A stretch of DNA of 64,000 nucleotides from Elusimicrobia bacterium RIFOXYA2_FULL_47_53 (GTDB taxonomy: Bacteria > Elusimicrobiota > Endomicrobiia > Endomicrobiales > XYA2-FULL-47-53): contig MGVE01000008.1 in assembly GCA_001800315.1 (NCBI GenBank), forward strand, positions 124,001-188,000, in the 5' to 3' direction. A program made the position numbers and the translations under genes. Below the pieces are notes generated by a model. That model was not told the DNA's origin. It did no database searches and was given only the letters and a program-made list of their open reading frames with translations. Below, piece after piece: positions 42,702 through 51,912 of the stretch (positions are counted from its first letter, which is position 1; the number at the start of each line of letters is the position of its first letter).

Positions 42702-43793
42702 ATGAGCGACCATAAGAGTCAAGACCGATATTTCATGAAAAAAGCGCTCCTGCTTGCAAAAAGGGGCGAAAAAAATACTTTTCCTAATCCTATGGTTGGC
42801 TGCCTTATAACAAAAAACGGCAAAACCGCGGGCTATGGATGGCATGAACGCTTTGGCGGGCCCCATGCAGAAATCAATGCCCTTAAAATGGCGGGCGGGC
42901 AGGCAGCCGGCGCCACAATGTTCGTTACGCTGGAACCCTGCAGCCACTGGGGCAAAACGCCTCCCTGCGTTGACGCTATTATCAAGTCAGGCATAAAAAG
43001 AGTGGTCTCGGCCATGTCCGACCCAAATCCAAGGATATCCGGCAGAGGGTTAAAGAAACTCGCCATGAACGGAATAAATATAACCAATAACCTGCTGTCA
43101 AAAGAGGCTGTAAGATTGAACAAGCGGTATATAAATGCCCTGCAAGGGGGAAAACCGACAGTAACCGTTAAGGCGGCCGTTTCACTGGATGGCAAGATAG
43201 CCGCCAACAGCGGAGACTCAAAGTGGATATCTTCCAAAGCCTCCAGAAACTATGTGCATAGGCTAAGAAGCCAATATGATGCCGTGCTGGTAGGGGTAAA
43301 CACCGTATTATATGATAACCCTGAACTGACAAGCCATGGAAAAGGCAAGAATCCCGTTAGAGTTATCATTGACCCGTCACTTAAAACGCCTTTAAATTAC
43401 AATGTTTTTAACGATTCAGCCCCGACACTGGTTTTTTATTGCTCGGGATCAGCCGATAAGATTTTTAAGCTAAAAAACAAAGGGATAGCATTAATTAGAG
43501 TGCCAAAAATAGCAGGTAAAATAAACTTCAAGCATATTATTAAGAAACTTAATATTCTGCATATCTATAAGGTATTTATTGAAGGCGGCGGAGAAACTAT
43601 ATCAAACGCGCTGAACTCTGCGGTAGTCAGTGATTTAATGATATTTGTCAGCCCAATAATAATAGGCGGCAGAAGCGCCAAGACAGCGGTGGAAGGGCCG
43701 GGAATTAACAAAATCAGGGATGCCATAAAAGCGAAAAACCTTTCTATCAGCAGGCTGGGCCGTGACCTGCTGGTAAGAGCTTTACTCAAATAG
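42702..43793 (+). CDS. ribD: Bifunctional riboflavin deaminase/reductase RibD
   Basis: RibD carries out two steps of riboflavin synthesis: deamination of the pyrimidine and reduction of its ribose chain. The start at 42702 (MSDHKSQDRYFMKKAL) gives 363 residues, the usual length; a GTG at 42642 lies in the riboswitch platform and is rejected. The N-terminal deaminase has the zinc motif HAEINAL and PCSHWGKTPPC. The C-terminal reductase has VKAAVSLDGKIA and VFIEGGGETISNAL. It is the first gene of the operon. Confidence 0.96.
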   Translation: MSDHKSQDRYFMKKALLLAKRGEKNTFPNPMVGCLITKNGKTAGYGWHERFGGPHAEINALKMAGGQAAGATMFVTLEPCSHWGKTPPCVDAIIKSGIKRVVSAMSDPNPRISGRGLKKLAMNGINITNNLLSKEAVRLNKRYINALQGGKPTVTVKAAVSLDGKIAANSGDSKWISSKASRNYVHRLRSQYDAVLVGVNTVLYDNPELTSHGKGKNPVRVIIDPSLKTPLNYNVFNDSAPTLVFYCSGSADKIFKLKNKGIALIRVPKIAGKINFKHIIKKLNILHIYKVFIEGGGETISNALNSAVVSDLMIFVSPIIIGGRSAKTAVEGPGINKIRDAIKAKNLSISRLGRDLLVRALLK

Positions 43794-43816
43794 ATCAAAC
43801 AAGAATGGAGTAATAA

Positions 43817-44449
43817 ATGTTTACGGGGCTGGTTGAGGATCTGGGCAGCGTAGTATCCAATAATAACGGTACAATAGAGGTATCAACCTCGCTTGACGGT
43901 ATTATAAAAGGCGACAGTGTGGCCGTTAACGGCGCCTGCCTGACCGTAACCGCGTTGAGGGTTTTGGGCGCCACAAAAATCCTTTCTTTTGATGTCAGCT
44001 TTGAGACAGCCGAAAAGACCGGTCTCTCCGGGCTTTCAAAAGGGGCATTGGTCAACCTTGAAAGGGCCTTGAGGGCCGATTCAAGGCTCGGCGGGCACAT
44101 TGTTTCAGGGCATATTGACGGTATCTGCGTCCTTTTAAGCAGAAAGAAACTCGGCAATTTTGAGGTTTTTGAGTTCTCTCTGCCAAATGAGCTCTCGCGC
44201 TTCGTTGTATCCAAAGGTTCAGTCGCGCTTGACGGCATCAGCTTGACGGTCAACGATGTCGGGGAAGATTCTTTTAATGTGACTATAATACCCCATACTA
44301 TAGCCAATACAGCGCTCAAGACAAAAAAAACCGGAGATTCTCTCAACCTTGAAACCGATATTATGGCTAAATATGCCGCCAAACTACTGAGACAAAGCGT
44401 GCCAAAAAACGGCATAACGGAAAATTTTTTAAAAGAGAACGGATTTTAA
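43817..44449 (+). CDS. ribE: Riboflavin synthase alpha chain
   Basis: The 210-residue enzyme converts two lumazine molecules into riboflavin. It begins MFTGLVEDLG, the invariant family start, and contains two similar lumazine-binding halves (GDSVAVNGACLTV in the first, KGSVALDGISLTV in the second) and GGHIVSGHIDG. It lies 23 bp after ribD. Length and motifs are complete. Confidence 0.97.
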   Translation: MFTGLVEDLGSVVSNNNGTIEVSTSLDGIIKGDSVAVNGACLTVTALRVLGATKILSFDVSFETAEKTGLSGLSKGALVNLERALRADSRLGGHIVSGHIDGICVLLSRKKLGNFEVFEFSLPNELSRFVVSKGSVALDGISLTVNDVGEDSFNVTIIPHTIANTALKTKKTGDSLNLETDIMAKYAAKLLRQSVPKNGITENFLKENGF

Positions 44450-44476
44450 CCAGCACTTAAACAAAAAGGAATTGCG

Positions 44477-45694
44477 ATGAAAAAAAATGTATTCTCAACC
44501 CTCCCCGAGGCGCTCAAGGATATCAAAGCCGGAAAAATGATAGTCGTCGTGGACGACCCGGGCCGGGAAAACGAAGGCGACCTGGTCTGCGCGGCCGAGA
44601 AAGTCACGCCCGAAATAATAAATTTTATGGCTAAATACGGCAGAGGGCTTATTTGCCTGCCGGCCGCTGGTTCAAGGCTTGATGAACTCAAAATTGCGCC
44701 CATGGTAGAAAATAACACAGAGGCCAGAGAAGCCTCTTTTACGGTATCCATAGATTACAAACACGGCACCACTACCGGCATATCGGCGCACGACAGGGCC
44801 GTAACCATTAAGTCAATACTCAACTACAAAACAAAACCCGAAGATTTGGCCAGGCCGGGCCATGTTTTTCCGCTCCGCTACCAGGAAGGGGGCGTGCTCG
44901 TGAGAACCGGCCATACGGAAGCCGCGGTGGACTTAGCCAGGCTCGCGGGGCTTTATCCTGCGGGAGTGATCTGCGAGATAATGCACGAAGACGGCACCAT
45001 GGCCAGGCTTCCCGAGCTTTTAAAATACTCAATAAAACACAAGTTAAAAATCATTACCATAGCCGATCTCATTGAATACCGGCGCAGAATGGAAAAACTC
45101 GTAAAACGGGTGGCAAGCGTGGATATGCCGACCAGGCTGGGAGATTTCCAGCTTTACCTCTACGAGGATATTCTGCGCAAAGAACACCATCTCGCTTTGG
45201 TAAAAGGGGAAGTCTCGGGCAAAAAAAATGTGCTTGTCCGGGTTCATTCTTCCTGCATGACGGGCGACATATTCCATTCCATGCGCTGCGACTGCGGGGA
45301 CCAGCTGGACAAGTCCATGAGAATAATTGAGAAAGAGGGTATGGGCGTAGTGCTTTATATGCATCAGGAGGGAAGAGGCATAGGCCTTGCCAACAAAATC
45401 CACGCTTACCGGCTTCAGGAAAAAGGCCTTGACACGGTTGAGGCTAATATCGCGCTCGGCTTTCCTCCGGACTTGAGAGACTACGGCATAGGGGCGCAAA
45501 TTTTAAGCGATTTGAACCTCTCCTCAATCAGGCTACTGACCAACAACCCAAGGAAAATCAAGGGGCTGGAAGGGTACGGATTGAAAGTGACAAAAAGAGT
45601 GCCTATAGAGATATCTCCCACCGCGCAGAGCAGGAAATATCTGTCAACCAAAAGAAGCAAAATGGGGCACATGCTCAACCTGAGAATTAAATAG
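44477..45694 (+). CDS. ribBA: Bifunctional 3,4-DHBP synthase/GTP cyclohydrolase II
   Basis: The 405-residue fusion makes both precursors of riboflavin. The N-terminal DHBP synthase has [24 protein letters not shown] and [16 protein letters not shown]. The C-terminal GTP cyclohydrolase II has the zinc motif in [21 protein letters not shown], then [13 protein letters not shown] and LLTNNPRKI. The order ribD-ribE-ribBA-ribH is classic. The active-site arginine in GRGIG is intact. Confidence 0.97.
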   Translation: MKKNVFSTLPEALKDIKAGKMIVVVDDPGRENEGDLVCAAEKVTPEIINFMAKYGRGLICLPAAGSRLDELKIAPMVENNTEAREASFTVSIDYKHGTTTGISAHDRAVTIKSILNYKTKPEDLARPGHVFPLRYQEGGVLVRTGHTEAAVDLARLAGLYPAGVICEIMHEDGTMARLPELLKYSIKHKLKIITIADLIEYRRRMEKLVKRVASVDMPTRLGDFQLYLYEDILRKEHHLALVKGEVSGKKNVLVRVHSSCMTGDIFHSMRCDCGDQLDKSMRIIEKEGMGVVLYMHQEGRGIGLANKIHAYRLQEKGLDTVEANIALGFPPDLRDYGIGAQILSDLNLSSIRLLTNNPRKIKGLEGYGLKVTKRVPIEISPTAQSRKYLSTKRSKMGHMLNLRIK

Positions 45695-45731
45695 AAATAC
45701 AAGAAACAATATCAGTCAAGGAGGAAACACA

Positions 45732-46199
45732 ATGGGAAAAGTACTGCAGGGAAAAATGGATGCAAAGGGCGCTAAGTTCGCTATCGTGGTTTCAAGGTTC
45801 AACGAGTTTATTACCGGAAAACTCGTAAGCGGCGCGGTTGACACTCTCGTCAGGCACGGCGCGCAGGACAACGACATAGATGTGGCCTGGGTACCGGGTG
45901 CTTTTGAGATACCGGCTGTCGCCCAAAAAATGGCGAAAAGCGGGAAATACAGCTCCGTTATCTGCCTCGGCTGCGTCATAAGGGGAGGAACCCCGCATTT
46001 TGACTACATAGCCGCCGAAGTCTCAAAGGGCGTTGCAGCCGCGGGGATAGAATCTGACATACCGGTAATATTCGGGGTTCTCACGACCGACAGCATTGAA
46101 CAGGCCATAGAACGCGCGGGAACAAAGGCCGGGAACAAAGGCTCCGATGCCGCTATGAGTGCCATTGAGCTTTCAAACCTCTACCAGCTGCTGAAATAA
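45732..46199 (+). CDS. ribH: 6,7-Dimethyl-8-ribityllumazine synthase
   Basis: The 155-residue enzyme condenses the two RibBA/RibD-derived precursors into lumazine, usually as a hollow capsid. Family blocks are [54 protein letters not shown] and [17 protein letters not shown]. The catalytic histidine is in PHFDY. AAGGAGG precedes the ATG. A terminator follows it. Confidence 0.97.
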   Translation: MGKVLQGKMDAKGAKFAIVVSRFNEFITGKLVSGAVDTLVRHGAQDNDIDVAWVPGAFEIPAVAQKMAKSGKYSSVICLGCVIRGGTPHFDYIAAEVSKGVAAAGIESDIPVIFGVLTTDSIEQAIERAGTKAGNKGSDAAMSAIELSNLYQLLK

Positions 46200-46222
46200 A
46201 GATTTGATTTTGCTAATGCATC

Positions 46223-46251
46223 GGGAGCTTTTGCTTAAGCCCCCTTGTTTT
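46223..46251 (+). terminator. Terminator of the riboflavin operon
   Basis: GGGAGCTT (46223-46230) pairs with AAGCCCCC (46237-46244), one mismatch, followed by TTGTTTTTGG and more T-rich sequence. Confidence 0.65.
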
Positions 46252-46272
46252 TGGTTATTTTTTTGCTATAAT
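46245..46272 (+). promoter_or_regulatory. Promoter of nusB
   Basis: A consensus TATAAT (46267-46272) has a weak TTGTTT 16 bp upstream (46245-46250). It lies 46 bp before nusB. Confidence 0.55.
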
Positions 46273-46317
46273 GAGCCTTCAGTAATCAATTCATTTTGGG
46301 ATTTTAACGGATAATTT

Positions 46318-46752
46318 ATGGGAAGCAGAAGACAGGCGCGCGAAGCGGCGCTACAGATGTTGTACTTATGCGACAACTGCGGTTTTTCACCTGAAAAACT
46401 GCAGGATTCTTTTGAGGAGAGCCTTAAAATCTCTTCCGTAAGCAAAGAATTCGTGGAACAGCTCCTTTTCGGCGCCTGGGGAAAAAAAGACGAGTTGGAC
46501 AGGATTATCAGCTCTTACGCCGAAAACTGGGCCTTAGACCGCATGGCTGTTATAGACAGGAATATCCTGCGCCTGGCCGCTTTTGAAATAACCGATATGC
46601 CTGAAACGCCCGTGAGCGTAATAATAGATGAAGCCGTAGAGATCGCGAAAAAATTCTCCACGGCAGATTCCGGCAAGTTCGTAAACGGCATATTAGACAA
46701 GCTTAAAACCGCCCGGCCGCCTCATACCGCGAAAGTCAAAACCCATCACTAA
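46318..46752 (+). CDS. nusB: Transcription antitermination factor NusB
   Basis: NusB binds boxA RNA with S10 and supports antitermination of rRNA operons. The 144-residue protein has the family N terminus SRRQAREAALQMLYLCD, the central WALDRMAVIDRNILRLAAFEI and the final TPVSVIIDEAVEIAKKFSTADSGKFVNGILDKL. A NusB gene directly after ribH is a frequent arrangement. Here a terminator and a promoter lie between them. Confidence 0.96.
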   Translation: MGSRRQAREAALQMLYLCDNCGFSPEKLQDSFEESLKISSVSKEFVEQLLFGAWGKKDELDRIISSYAENWALDRMAVIDRNILRLAAFEITDMPETPVSVIIDEAVEIAKKFSTADSGKFVNGILDKLKTARPPHTAKVKTHH

Positions 46753-46758
46753 CGCATT

Positions 46759-48783
46759 ATGTCAGAAAACCTTCGGCAGATAAAAACCACTATTGAAAAC
46801 CTCAGAAAAACTATCAGAAAGCACGACTACCTTTACTATGTCTCGGACCAGCCGGAGGTTTCGGATTTTGAATATGACAGGCTCCTTAAAGAGCTCTCCG
46901 AACTTGAAAAAAAATATCCCGAACTTATAACTCCCGACTCTCCGACCCAAAGGCTCTCCGCGGCGGTTTCATCGGCTTTCGGGCAGGTGCGCCACAGCAC
47001 GCCCATGCTTTCACTGGACAACAGCTATTCACAGGAGGATATTCTTGAGTGGCATAACAGGGTCGTCAAAGGCCTGGGCGGCGAGAAACCTCAGTATTTC
47101 GTTGAGCTTAAAATTGACGGTGTCGGCTTAAACCTTATTTACAAAGACGGCCTGCTCTCTCTGGGAGCCACCAGGGGCGACGGGGAAACGGGCGAAGATA
47201 TTACCGCCAACGCAAGAAGCATAAGGGCCATTCCCTTGAAGCTTAACTGCGAAGGCAAATGCCCCTCCTACCTGGAAGTCAGAGGAGAGGTATATATAAA
47301 TAAAAAAGACTTCAGCGCTCTTAACGCCAAAATTTCGGAATCCGGCGGCGAGCTTTTCGCCAACACCAGAAACGCGGCCGCGGGCAGCCTGAGGCAGAAA
47401 AACCCCGAGCTCACTTCGCAGAGGCCGCTTAAATTCTTTGTTCACTCTTACGGCAAAATAGAGGGCGAAAAATTTTCAACCTATGAAGAATTCCTTAACC
47501 TCTGCAGGGGCCTGGGCCTAAAACCCACCGAGCGTTCAAAACTTTGCGACAGTATTGAAGAGGTTATTAAATACAGAAACGAACTGGAGGAGAAGCGCGA
47601 CAGCCTTCCGTACGAGGTTGACGGCGTGGTCGTAAAACTTAACAGCATTCAGGGGCAGGAGAAACTCGGGTTTACCCTTAAAAGCCCCCGCTGGGCCATA
47701 GCGTACAAATTCGCGGCCAGGCAGGCCACGACCAAAGTTAACGAGATTATCGTGCAGGTGGGAAGAACAGGCGTGATAACCCCCGTGGCGGTTCTTGAGC
47801 CCGTGGAACTTTCGGGTGTGACAATATCGCGGGCCACCCTGCACAACTTTGACGAAATAGCGCGGCTGGGGGTCATGGCAGGCGATACGGTCTTAGTGGA
47901 GCGGGCCGGGGATGTCATCCCTGAGATAGTAAAAGTGATTTCTTCAAAGCGCGACGGCGGAGAGAAACATTACAAAATACCCGGGCAATGCCCCGCCTGC
48001 GGCAGCAGGATTATGAAAGAAAAACAGGAACAGGTCGCCTACCGCTGTATGAACCCTTCCTGTCCGGCTCAGTTTCAGAGGGCCCTGGCTCATTTCGCGT
48101 CCAGGGGAGCCATGGATATAGAAGGTCTCGGCGAGGCGGCCGTAACCCAACTGGCGGACAATAAAACACTTTCCGATTTCGCGGGCATATATGAACTCAA
48201 AAAAGAAGACCTGCTCAAGCTGGAGCTTTTCAAAGATAAAAAAGCCTCCAACCTTCTTAAGGCCATTGAAAAAAGCAAATCCAGGCCCTTAAGCCGGCTT
48301 ATTTTCGCGCTCGGCATACCTAATGTCGGGGAAAAAGCCGCCAGGATCCTGGCCGGCAGGTTCCTTTCGCTGGAAAATATTGTTAAAGCTGGAATTGAAG
48401 AACTGGAAAATATTCACGAAGTAGGCCCCGTCACCGCAAAATCTGTGGTTGACTATTTTGGCCAGGAAAGCGTGGCGAAGCTTTTGGAAAAACTCAAAGC
48501 CAACGGGGTGAACACAATTGAGCCCAGGCCCGATTCAAGCGGCGCGGCGAAACCCCTTGAGGGCAAAACTTTTGTTTTTACAGGAGAGCTTAAATCATTT
48601 TCCAGGCCTCAGGCCCAGGAAAAAGTGCGCGGGCTCGGGGGCGAGGCGGTGTCGTCCGTCAGCAAAAATACCGATTATGTCGTGGCAGGCGAAGCTCCCG
48701 GTTCAAAATATGACAAGGCAAAGAAACTGGGTGTAAAAATACTAAATGAAGAAGAGTTCATTTCGCTTTTGGGCTCCCGCTGA
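46759..48783 (+). CDS. ligA: NAD-dependent DNA ligase
   Basis: LigA seals nicks in DNA using NAD+. The 674-residue protein is complete: N-terminal Ia domain (HDYLYYVSDQPEVSDFEYD), adenylation domain with K118 in ELKIDGVGLN and later EVRGEVY, OB domain, zinc finger (CPACGSRIM, CMNPSCPAQF), helix-hairpin-helix repeats and a C-terminal BRCT domain (LEGKTFVFTGEL). The start is 6 bp after nusB. It overlaps the next gene by one base. Confidence 0.97.
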   Translation: MSENLRQIKTTIENLRKTIRKHDYLYYVSDQPEVSDFEYDRLLKELSELEKKYPELITPDSPTQRLSAAVSSAFGQVRHSTPMLSLDNSYSQEDILEWHNRVVKGLGGEKPQYFVELKIDGVGLNLIYKDGLLSLGATRGDGETGEDITANARSIRAIPLKLNCEGKCPSYLEVRGEVYINKKDFSALNAKISESGGELFANTRNAAAGSLRQKNPELTSQRPLKFFVHSYGKIEGEKFSTYEEFLNLCRGLGLKPTERSKLCDSIEEVIKYRNELEEKRDSLPYEVDGVVVKLNSIQGQEKLGFTLKSPRWAIAYKFAARQATTKVNEIIVQVGRTGVITPVAVLEPVELSGVTISRATLHNFDEIARLGVMAGDTVLVERAGDVIPEIVKVISSKRDGGEKHYKIPGQCPACGSRIMKEKQEQVAYRCMNPSCPAQFQRALAHFASRGAMDIEGLGEAAVTQLADNKTLSDFAGIYELKKEDLLKLELFKDKKASNLLKAIEKSKSRPLSRLIFALGIPNVGEKAARILAGRFLSLENIVKAGIEELENIHEVGPVTAKSVVDYFGQESVAKLLEKLKANGVNTIEPRPDSSGAAKPLEGKTFVFTGELKSFSRPQAQEKVRGLGGEAVSSVSKNTDYVVAGEAPGSKYDKAKKLGVKILNEEEFISLLGSR

Positions 48784-49490
48784 TGCAAAAGCTATCCGTG
48801 CTTTTTGAGAATTCCGATTTAATAGCGGTGGACAAACCCGCGGGCCTTCTTGTAATTCCGGACCAGCACACAAAAGAGCCCCAAACCCTCAGCGGAGCCG
48901 TTTCTCAGCACCTGAACTCCAAAGCCTGGGTTGTGCACAGGATTGACAGAGACACTTCCGGGGTAGTCATTTTTGCCAGGAACCCGCAGGCGCACAAGGC
49001 GCTCTGCGCCCAGTTTGAAGCTTCCTCGGTCAGTAAAACCTATCTTGCGATACTTAACGGCAATCCGGCCGATGACGAAGGGTTCATTGACAAACCCATA
49101 GCCGTTGACGGCAGGGAAGTTTCAATCTCCGAGGACGGCAAACCCTCCCGTACGGATTACACGGTCCTGGAAAGATTCAGGGACTATTCGCTTGTGGAAG
49201 CCAGGCCCAGAACCGGCAGGCGCCACCAGATAAGGATTCATTTCTGGGCTTTGGGGCATTCGCTGGCGGTTGACCCACAGTACTTTTCGCAAAGCGAGCT
49301 GCTGCTCTCGTCTTTCAAGAAAAAATATAAGGCCGGGCCTGCCGTTGAAAAACCGCTGATAGCGCGGCTCACTCTGCACGCGAAATCAGTCTCTTTTGAC
49401 AACCCCTCTGACGGCGCAAGAATAACCGTTGAGGCGCCGGTGCCGGACGATTTTAATCTAGCGCTCAAGATGCTTAGAAAATATAATTAA
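48783..49490 (+). CDS. RNA pseudouridine synthase, RluA family
   Basis: The 235-residue enzyme converts uridine to pseudouridine in rRNA or tRNA. The catalytic aspartate is in the signature VHRIDRDTSGVVIFAR, and LVEARPRTGRRHQIRIHF is the second family block. No S4 RNA-binding domain precedes the catalytic part. It is a small RluA-type enzyme such as RluA or TruC, and the target site cannot be predicted. The stop codon lies in the 5-bp duplication ATTAA of the element that follows. Confidence 0.92.
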   Translation: MQKLSVLFENSDLIAVDKPAGLLVIPDQHTKEPQTLSGAVSQHLNSKAWVVHRIDRDTSGVVIFARNPQAHKALCAQFEASSVSKTYLAILNGNPADDEGFIDKPIAVDGREVSISEDGKPSRTDYTVLERFRDYSLVEARPRTGRRHQIRIHFWALGHSLAVDPQYFSQSELLLSSFKKKYKAGPAVEKPLIARLTLHAKSVSFDNPSDGARITVEAPVPDDFNLALKMLRKYN

Positions 49491-49647
49491 CCCGAAATTT
49501 GCATTAGGCGCGAGAACCGAGGCGAACAAGGCGGAGGCTTTTTTGACTAAAAAAGAGAAAGCGTAGTGGTGACTACGGTTGAGCTTTTTTAGGATGAAAA
49601 AGCCCCGCATGGTTCGACGAATGCCGTGTCCTAATGCAAAATTTGGG
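49491..49647. mobile_element. MITE-like element C
   Basis: This 157-bp non-coding segment starts CCCGAAATTTGCATTAGG and ends CCTAATGCAAAATTTGGG; the ends are inverted repeats matching at 16 of 18 positions. ATTAA flanks both sides (49486-49490, 49648-49652). The left copy contains the stop codon of the pseudouridine synthase gene. The termini differ from those of elements A and B, but the interior shares a CCGAGGC...AAGGCGG block with element B. Confidence 0.72.
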
Positions 49648-49676
49648 ATTAATCACTGTAAGGCCGGGAGGCTCTG

Positions 49677-50720
49677 GTGTCAAAAGTTTTTTACCTGCCG
49701 TGGAACAGAATAGACAGCTTCGCCGCCTGGCTCGCAAAAATAGGCGCGGCCGATCATGTCAGGGAAAATGATTTTACCGCGATAAAGATTCACTTCGGCG
49801 AAGCCGGCAATAAAGGCTTTATTAATCCCGATTTCGTCAAGCCGGTGGCATCGCTTGTTTCCGGCCGAAAAGCCCTGCCCTTTATGACCGACGCGAACAC
49901 TATATATGTAGGCCAGAGGGCCGACGCTGTCCGCCACGCCCTGGTGGCTGAGTCTCACGGCTTTACAACAAAAAACTGCGGCTGTCCCGTAATTATCGCG
50001 GACGGCCTGAGGGGAAACTCCGGCGCGGAAGTTGAAGTAAATCTGAAACATTTTAAAAAGGTTAATATAGCAAACGCCGTAAATTTTTCCGATTCTCTGG
50101 TCTTTATGAGCCATTTCAAGGGCCACGAGATTTCAGGTTTCGGCGGGGCTCTTAAAAACATGGGCATGGGCTGCGGCACCAGGGCCGGCAAATATTCCAT
50201 GCACGATACTTTAAATCCGTCCGTAAACGAATCACTCTGTACCGGCTGCGCCGCCTGCGTCAAATGGTGCTCGCCTAAAGCCCTTAAAGTCAGCGGGAAA
50301 AAAATCACGCTTGACAGGTCAAAATGCACCGGCTGCGGCGAATGTATTTTAAGCTGTCCCGAGCGCGTTTTTTCCATACCTTGGGACGAGAAAACTTCCA
50401 ATGTGCAGGAAAAGATAGTGGAATACGCCGCCGGCGCGCTGAAAGGCAAAAGGCATTTCAGCATCAATTTTATCAACTATGTTACGAAATTCTGCGACTG
50501 CTACGCCACAAAAGAAAATCCGCTGCTTGACGACATAGGCGTTATGGCGTCCTCCGACCCGGTCGCGCTGGACCAGGCCTGCGCGGACCTGGTAAACTCA
50601 AAATTCGGAGCTGACTTCTGGAAACACATCTTCCCGGAAATAGACTGGACGGTGCAGTTAAAATACGCCGAGCAAATCGGGCTTGGCAGCAGAAAATACG
50701 AACTTGAAGAGTTCCTATGA
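49677..50720 (+). CDS. DUF362 protein with central 2[4Fe-4S] ferredoxin insert
   Basis: The 347-residue protein starts with GTG, with GGGAGG 7 bp upstream. DUF362-type blocks are AIKIHFGEAGNKGFINPDFV, ADGLRGN, FMSHFKGHEISGFGGALKNMGMG and MASSDPVALDQACADLV. Two cluster motifs, CTGCAACVKWCSPKAL and CTGCGECILSCPERVF, lie inside the chain near residues 182-225, unlike the C-terminal placement in the protein at 33963. Its reaction is unknown. It overlaps the Mut7-C gene by 4 bp. Confidence 0.88.
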   Translation: MSKVFYLPWNRIDSFAAWLAKIGAADHVRENDFTAIKIHFGEAGNKGFINPDFVKPVASLVSGRKALPFMTDANTIYVGQRADAVRHALVAESHGFTTKNCGCPVIIADGLRGNSGAEVEVNLKHFKKVNIANAVNFSDSLVFMSHFKGHEISGFGGALKNMGMGCGTRAGKYSMHDTLNPSVNESLCTGCAACVKWCSPKALKVSGKKITLDRSKCTGCGECILSCPERVFSIPWDEKTSNVQEKIVEYAAGALKGKRHFSINFINYVTKFCDCYATKENPLLDDIGVMASSDPVALDQACADLVNSKFGADFWKHIFPEIDWTVQLKYAEQIGLGSRKYELEEFL

Positions 50721-51190
50721 CAAAAAAGCTGAATTCAGAAATTAAGTTTTCCGTTGACTTTATGCTCGGCAGGCTCGCCAGAAGGCTCAGAATACTCGGC
50801 TACGACGCGCGCTATTTCACTCCGTCTGACAGGGCTTCCATGCTTTTAGAGAGCCTGCGCGAGGATAGGGTCATTCTGACCAGAGACCACAACCTCAGCG
50901 CGAAAAAAAGCTTAAGGCTCGTGCTTATTGAAAGCCAGGACATTTCGCAGCAGATCCGGAGCCTGGCTGGCCTTAAGCTGATAAACACCTCCGGCGGCAA
51001 AATTTTCACCAGATGCTCGGCCTGCAACACGCTGACCTTAGCCGTGAGCGACCGGGAAGAGGTAAAAGACAAAGTCCCGCAATATGTCTTTAACACCGCG
51101 CCCGCTTTCTCAAAATGCCCCGGCTGCGGCAAAATCTACTGGGAAGGAACGCACAAGCAGCTGCTTCTTGAAGAGCTTAAATCCCGCTGA
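50717..51190 (+). CDS. Mut7-C RNase domain protein
   Basis: The 157-residue protein belongs to the Mut7-C family (PIN-like RNase fold with a zinc ribbon). It opens with DFMLGRLARRLRILGYDARYF, followed by RVILTRDHNLS with acidic residues, and ends with a zinc ribbon formed by CSACNTL and CPGCGKIYWEGTH. The C-terminal ending WEGTH is typical. A role in RNA processing or as a toxin-like nuclease has been proposed for the family but not shown here. Confidence 0.88.
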   Translation: MTKKLNSEIKFSVDFMLGRLARRLRILGYDARYFTPSDRASMLLESLREDRVILTRDHNLSAKKSLRLVLIESQDISQQIRSLAGLKLINTSGGKIFTRCSACNTLTLAVSDREEVKDKVPQYVFNTAPAFSKCPGCGKIYWEGTHKQLLLEELKSR

Positions 51191-51205
51191 CAATAAAGGG
51201 TTACC

Positions 51206-51847
51206 GTGAAGATAACAAAAATTGCCAGGCAGAAAAAAAAGAAAGAGTACTTTTCGGTGTTTCTGGACGGCAGGTACGCCTTTTCCGTGTCCGAAGAAAC
51301 CCTGCTGAAATCAGGATTGGAAGAGGGCTTGGACTTAAATAATGAAAAAATAAAAGGTATAATATCAAGCGATGAACCCAGAAGGGCCATGGACGACTCG
51401 TGGCGCTTTTTAGGTTTCAGGCAGAGAAGCGTCAGGGAACTGAGCGATTACCTCAAGCGGAAAGGATACTACGCAGGCACCGTTAAAAATGTCGTAGCCA
51501 AACTTTCAGAGCTGGGGTATCTTAACGACGCAAAATTCGCGGCAGACCGGCTTAACTACCTTAAAAGCCAGAAAAAAGGCCCCGAGCTTATCAAAGCCGA
51601 CCTTATAAAAAAGGGGATAGCTTCCGATATTATTTCGTCTGTTATTTCACAGGGAATCGGGTCCCCGAAAGACGAAGCGAAGGAAATTCTTGAACTGGCC
51701 AGAAAAAAAATGGCCCAAATGAAGGGCGTAGAACCGCGGAAGGCGTACAACAGGCTTATGGGTTTTATCGCGAGAAGAGGGTTCCGCGTTGAGACCGCGC
51801 GAGAGGTTTTAAGGCGCGTCAGGGGCCTCTCTGAGGAAGAAGAATAG
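51206..51847 (+). CDS. recX: Regulatory protein RecX
   Basis: RecX binds RecA filaments and modulates recombination. The 213-residue protein starts with GTG after AAAGGG. RecX three-helix repeats are visible: SWRFLGFRQRSVRELSDYLKRKGY, VVAKLSELGYLNDAKFAADRLNYLKSQKKGP, and AYNRLMGFIARRGFRVETAREVLRRV. The extra N-terminal 60 residues (YFSVFLDGRYAFSVSEETLLKSGL) occur in many RecX proteins. recA is not in the window. Confidence 0.93.
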   Translation: MKITKIARQKKKKEYFSVFLDGRYAFSVSEETLLKSGLEEGLDLNNEKIKGIISSDEPRRAMDDSWRFLGFRQRSVRELSDYLKRKGYYAGTVKNVVAKLSELGYLNDAKFAADRLNYLKSQKKGPELIKADLIKKGIASDIISSVISQGIGSPKDEAKEILELARKKMAQMKGVEPRKAYNRLMGFIARRGFRVETAREVLRRVRGLSEEEE

Positions 51848-51912
51848 CCCGTTTGAAAACCCCTTAATACAATAAGTTTTGCATTAATAACTTGACTGAA
51901 AGGAATGAGAAA

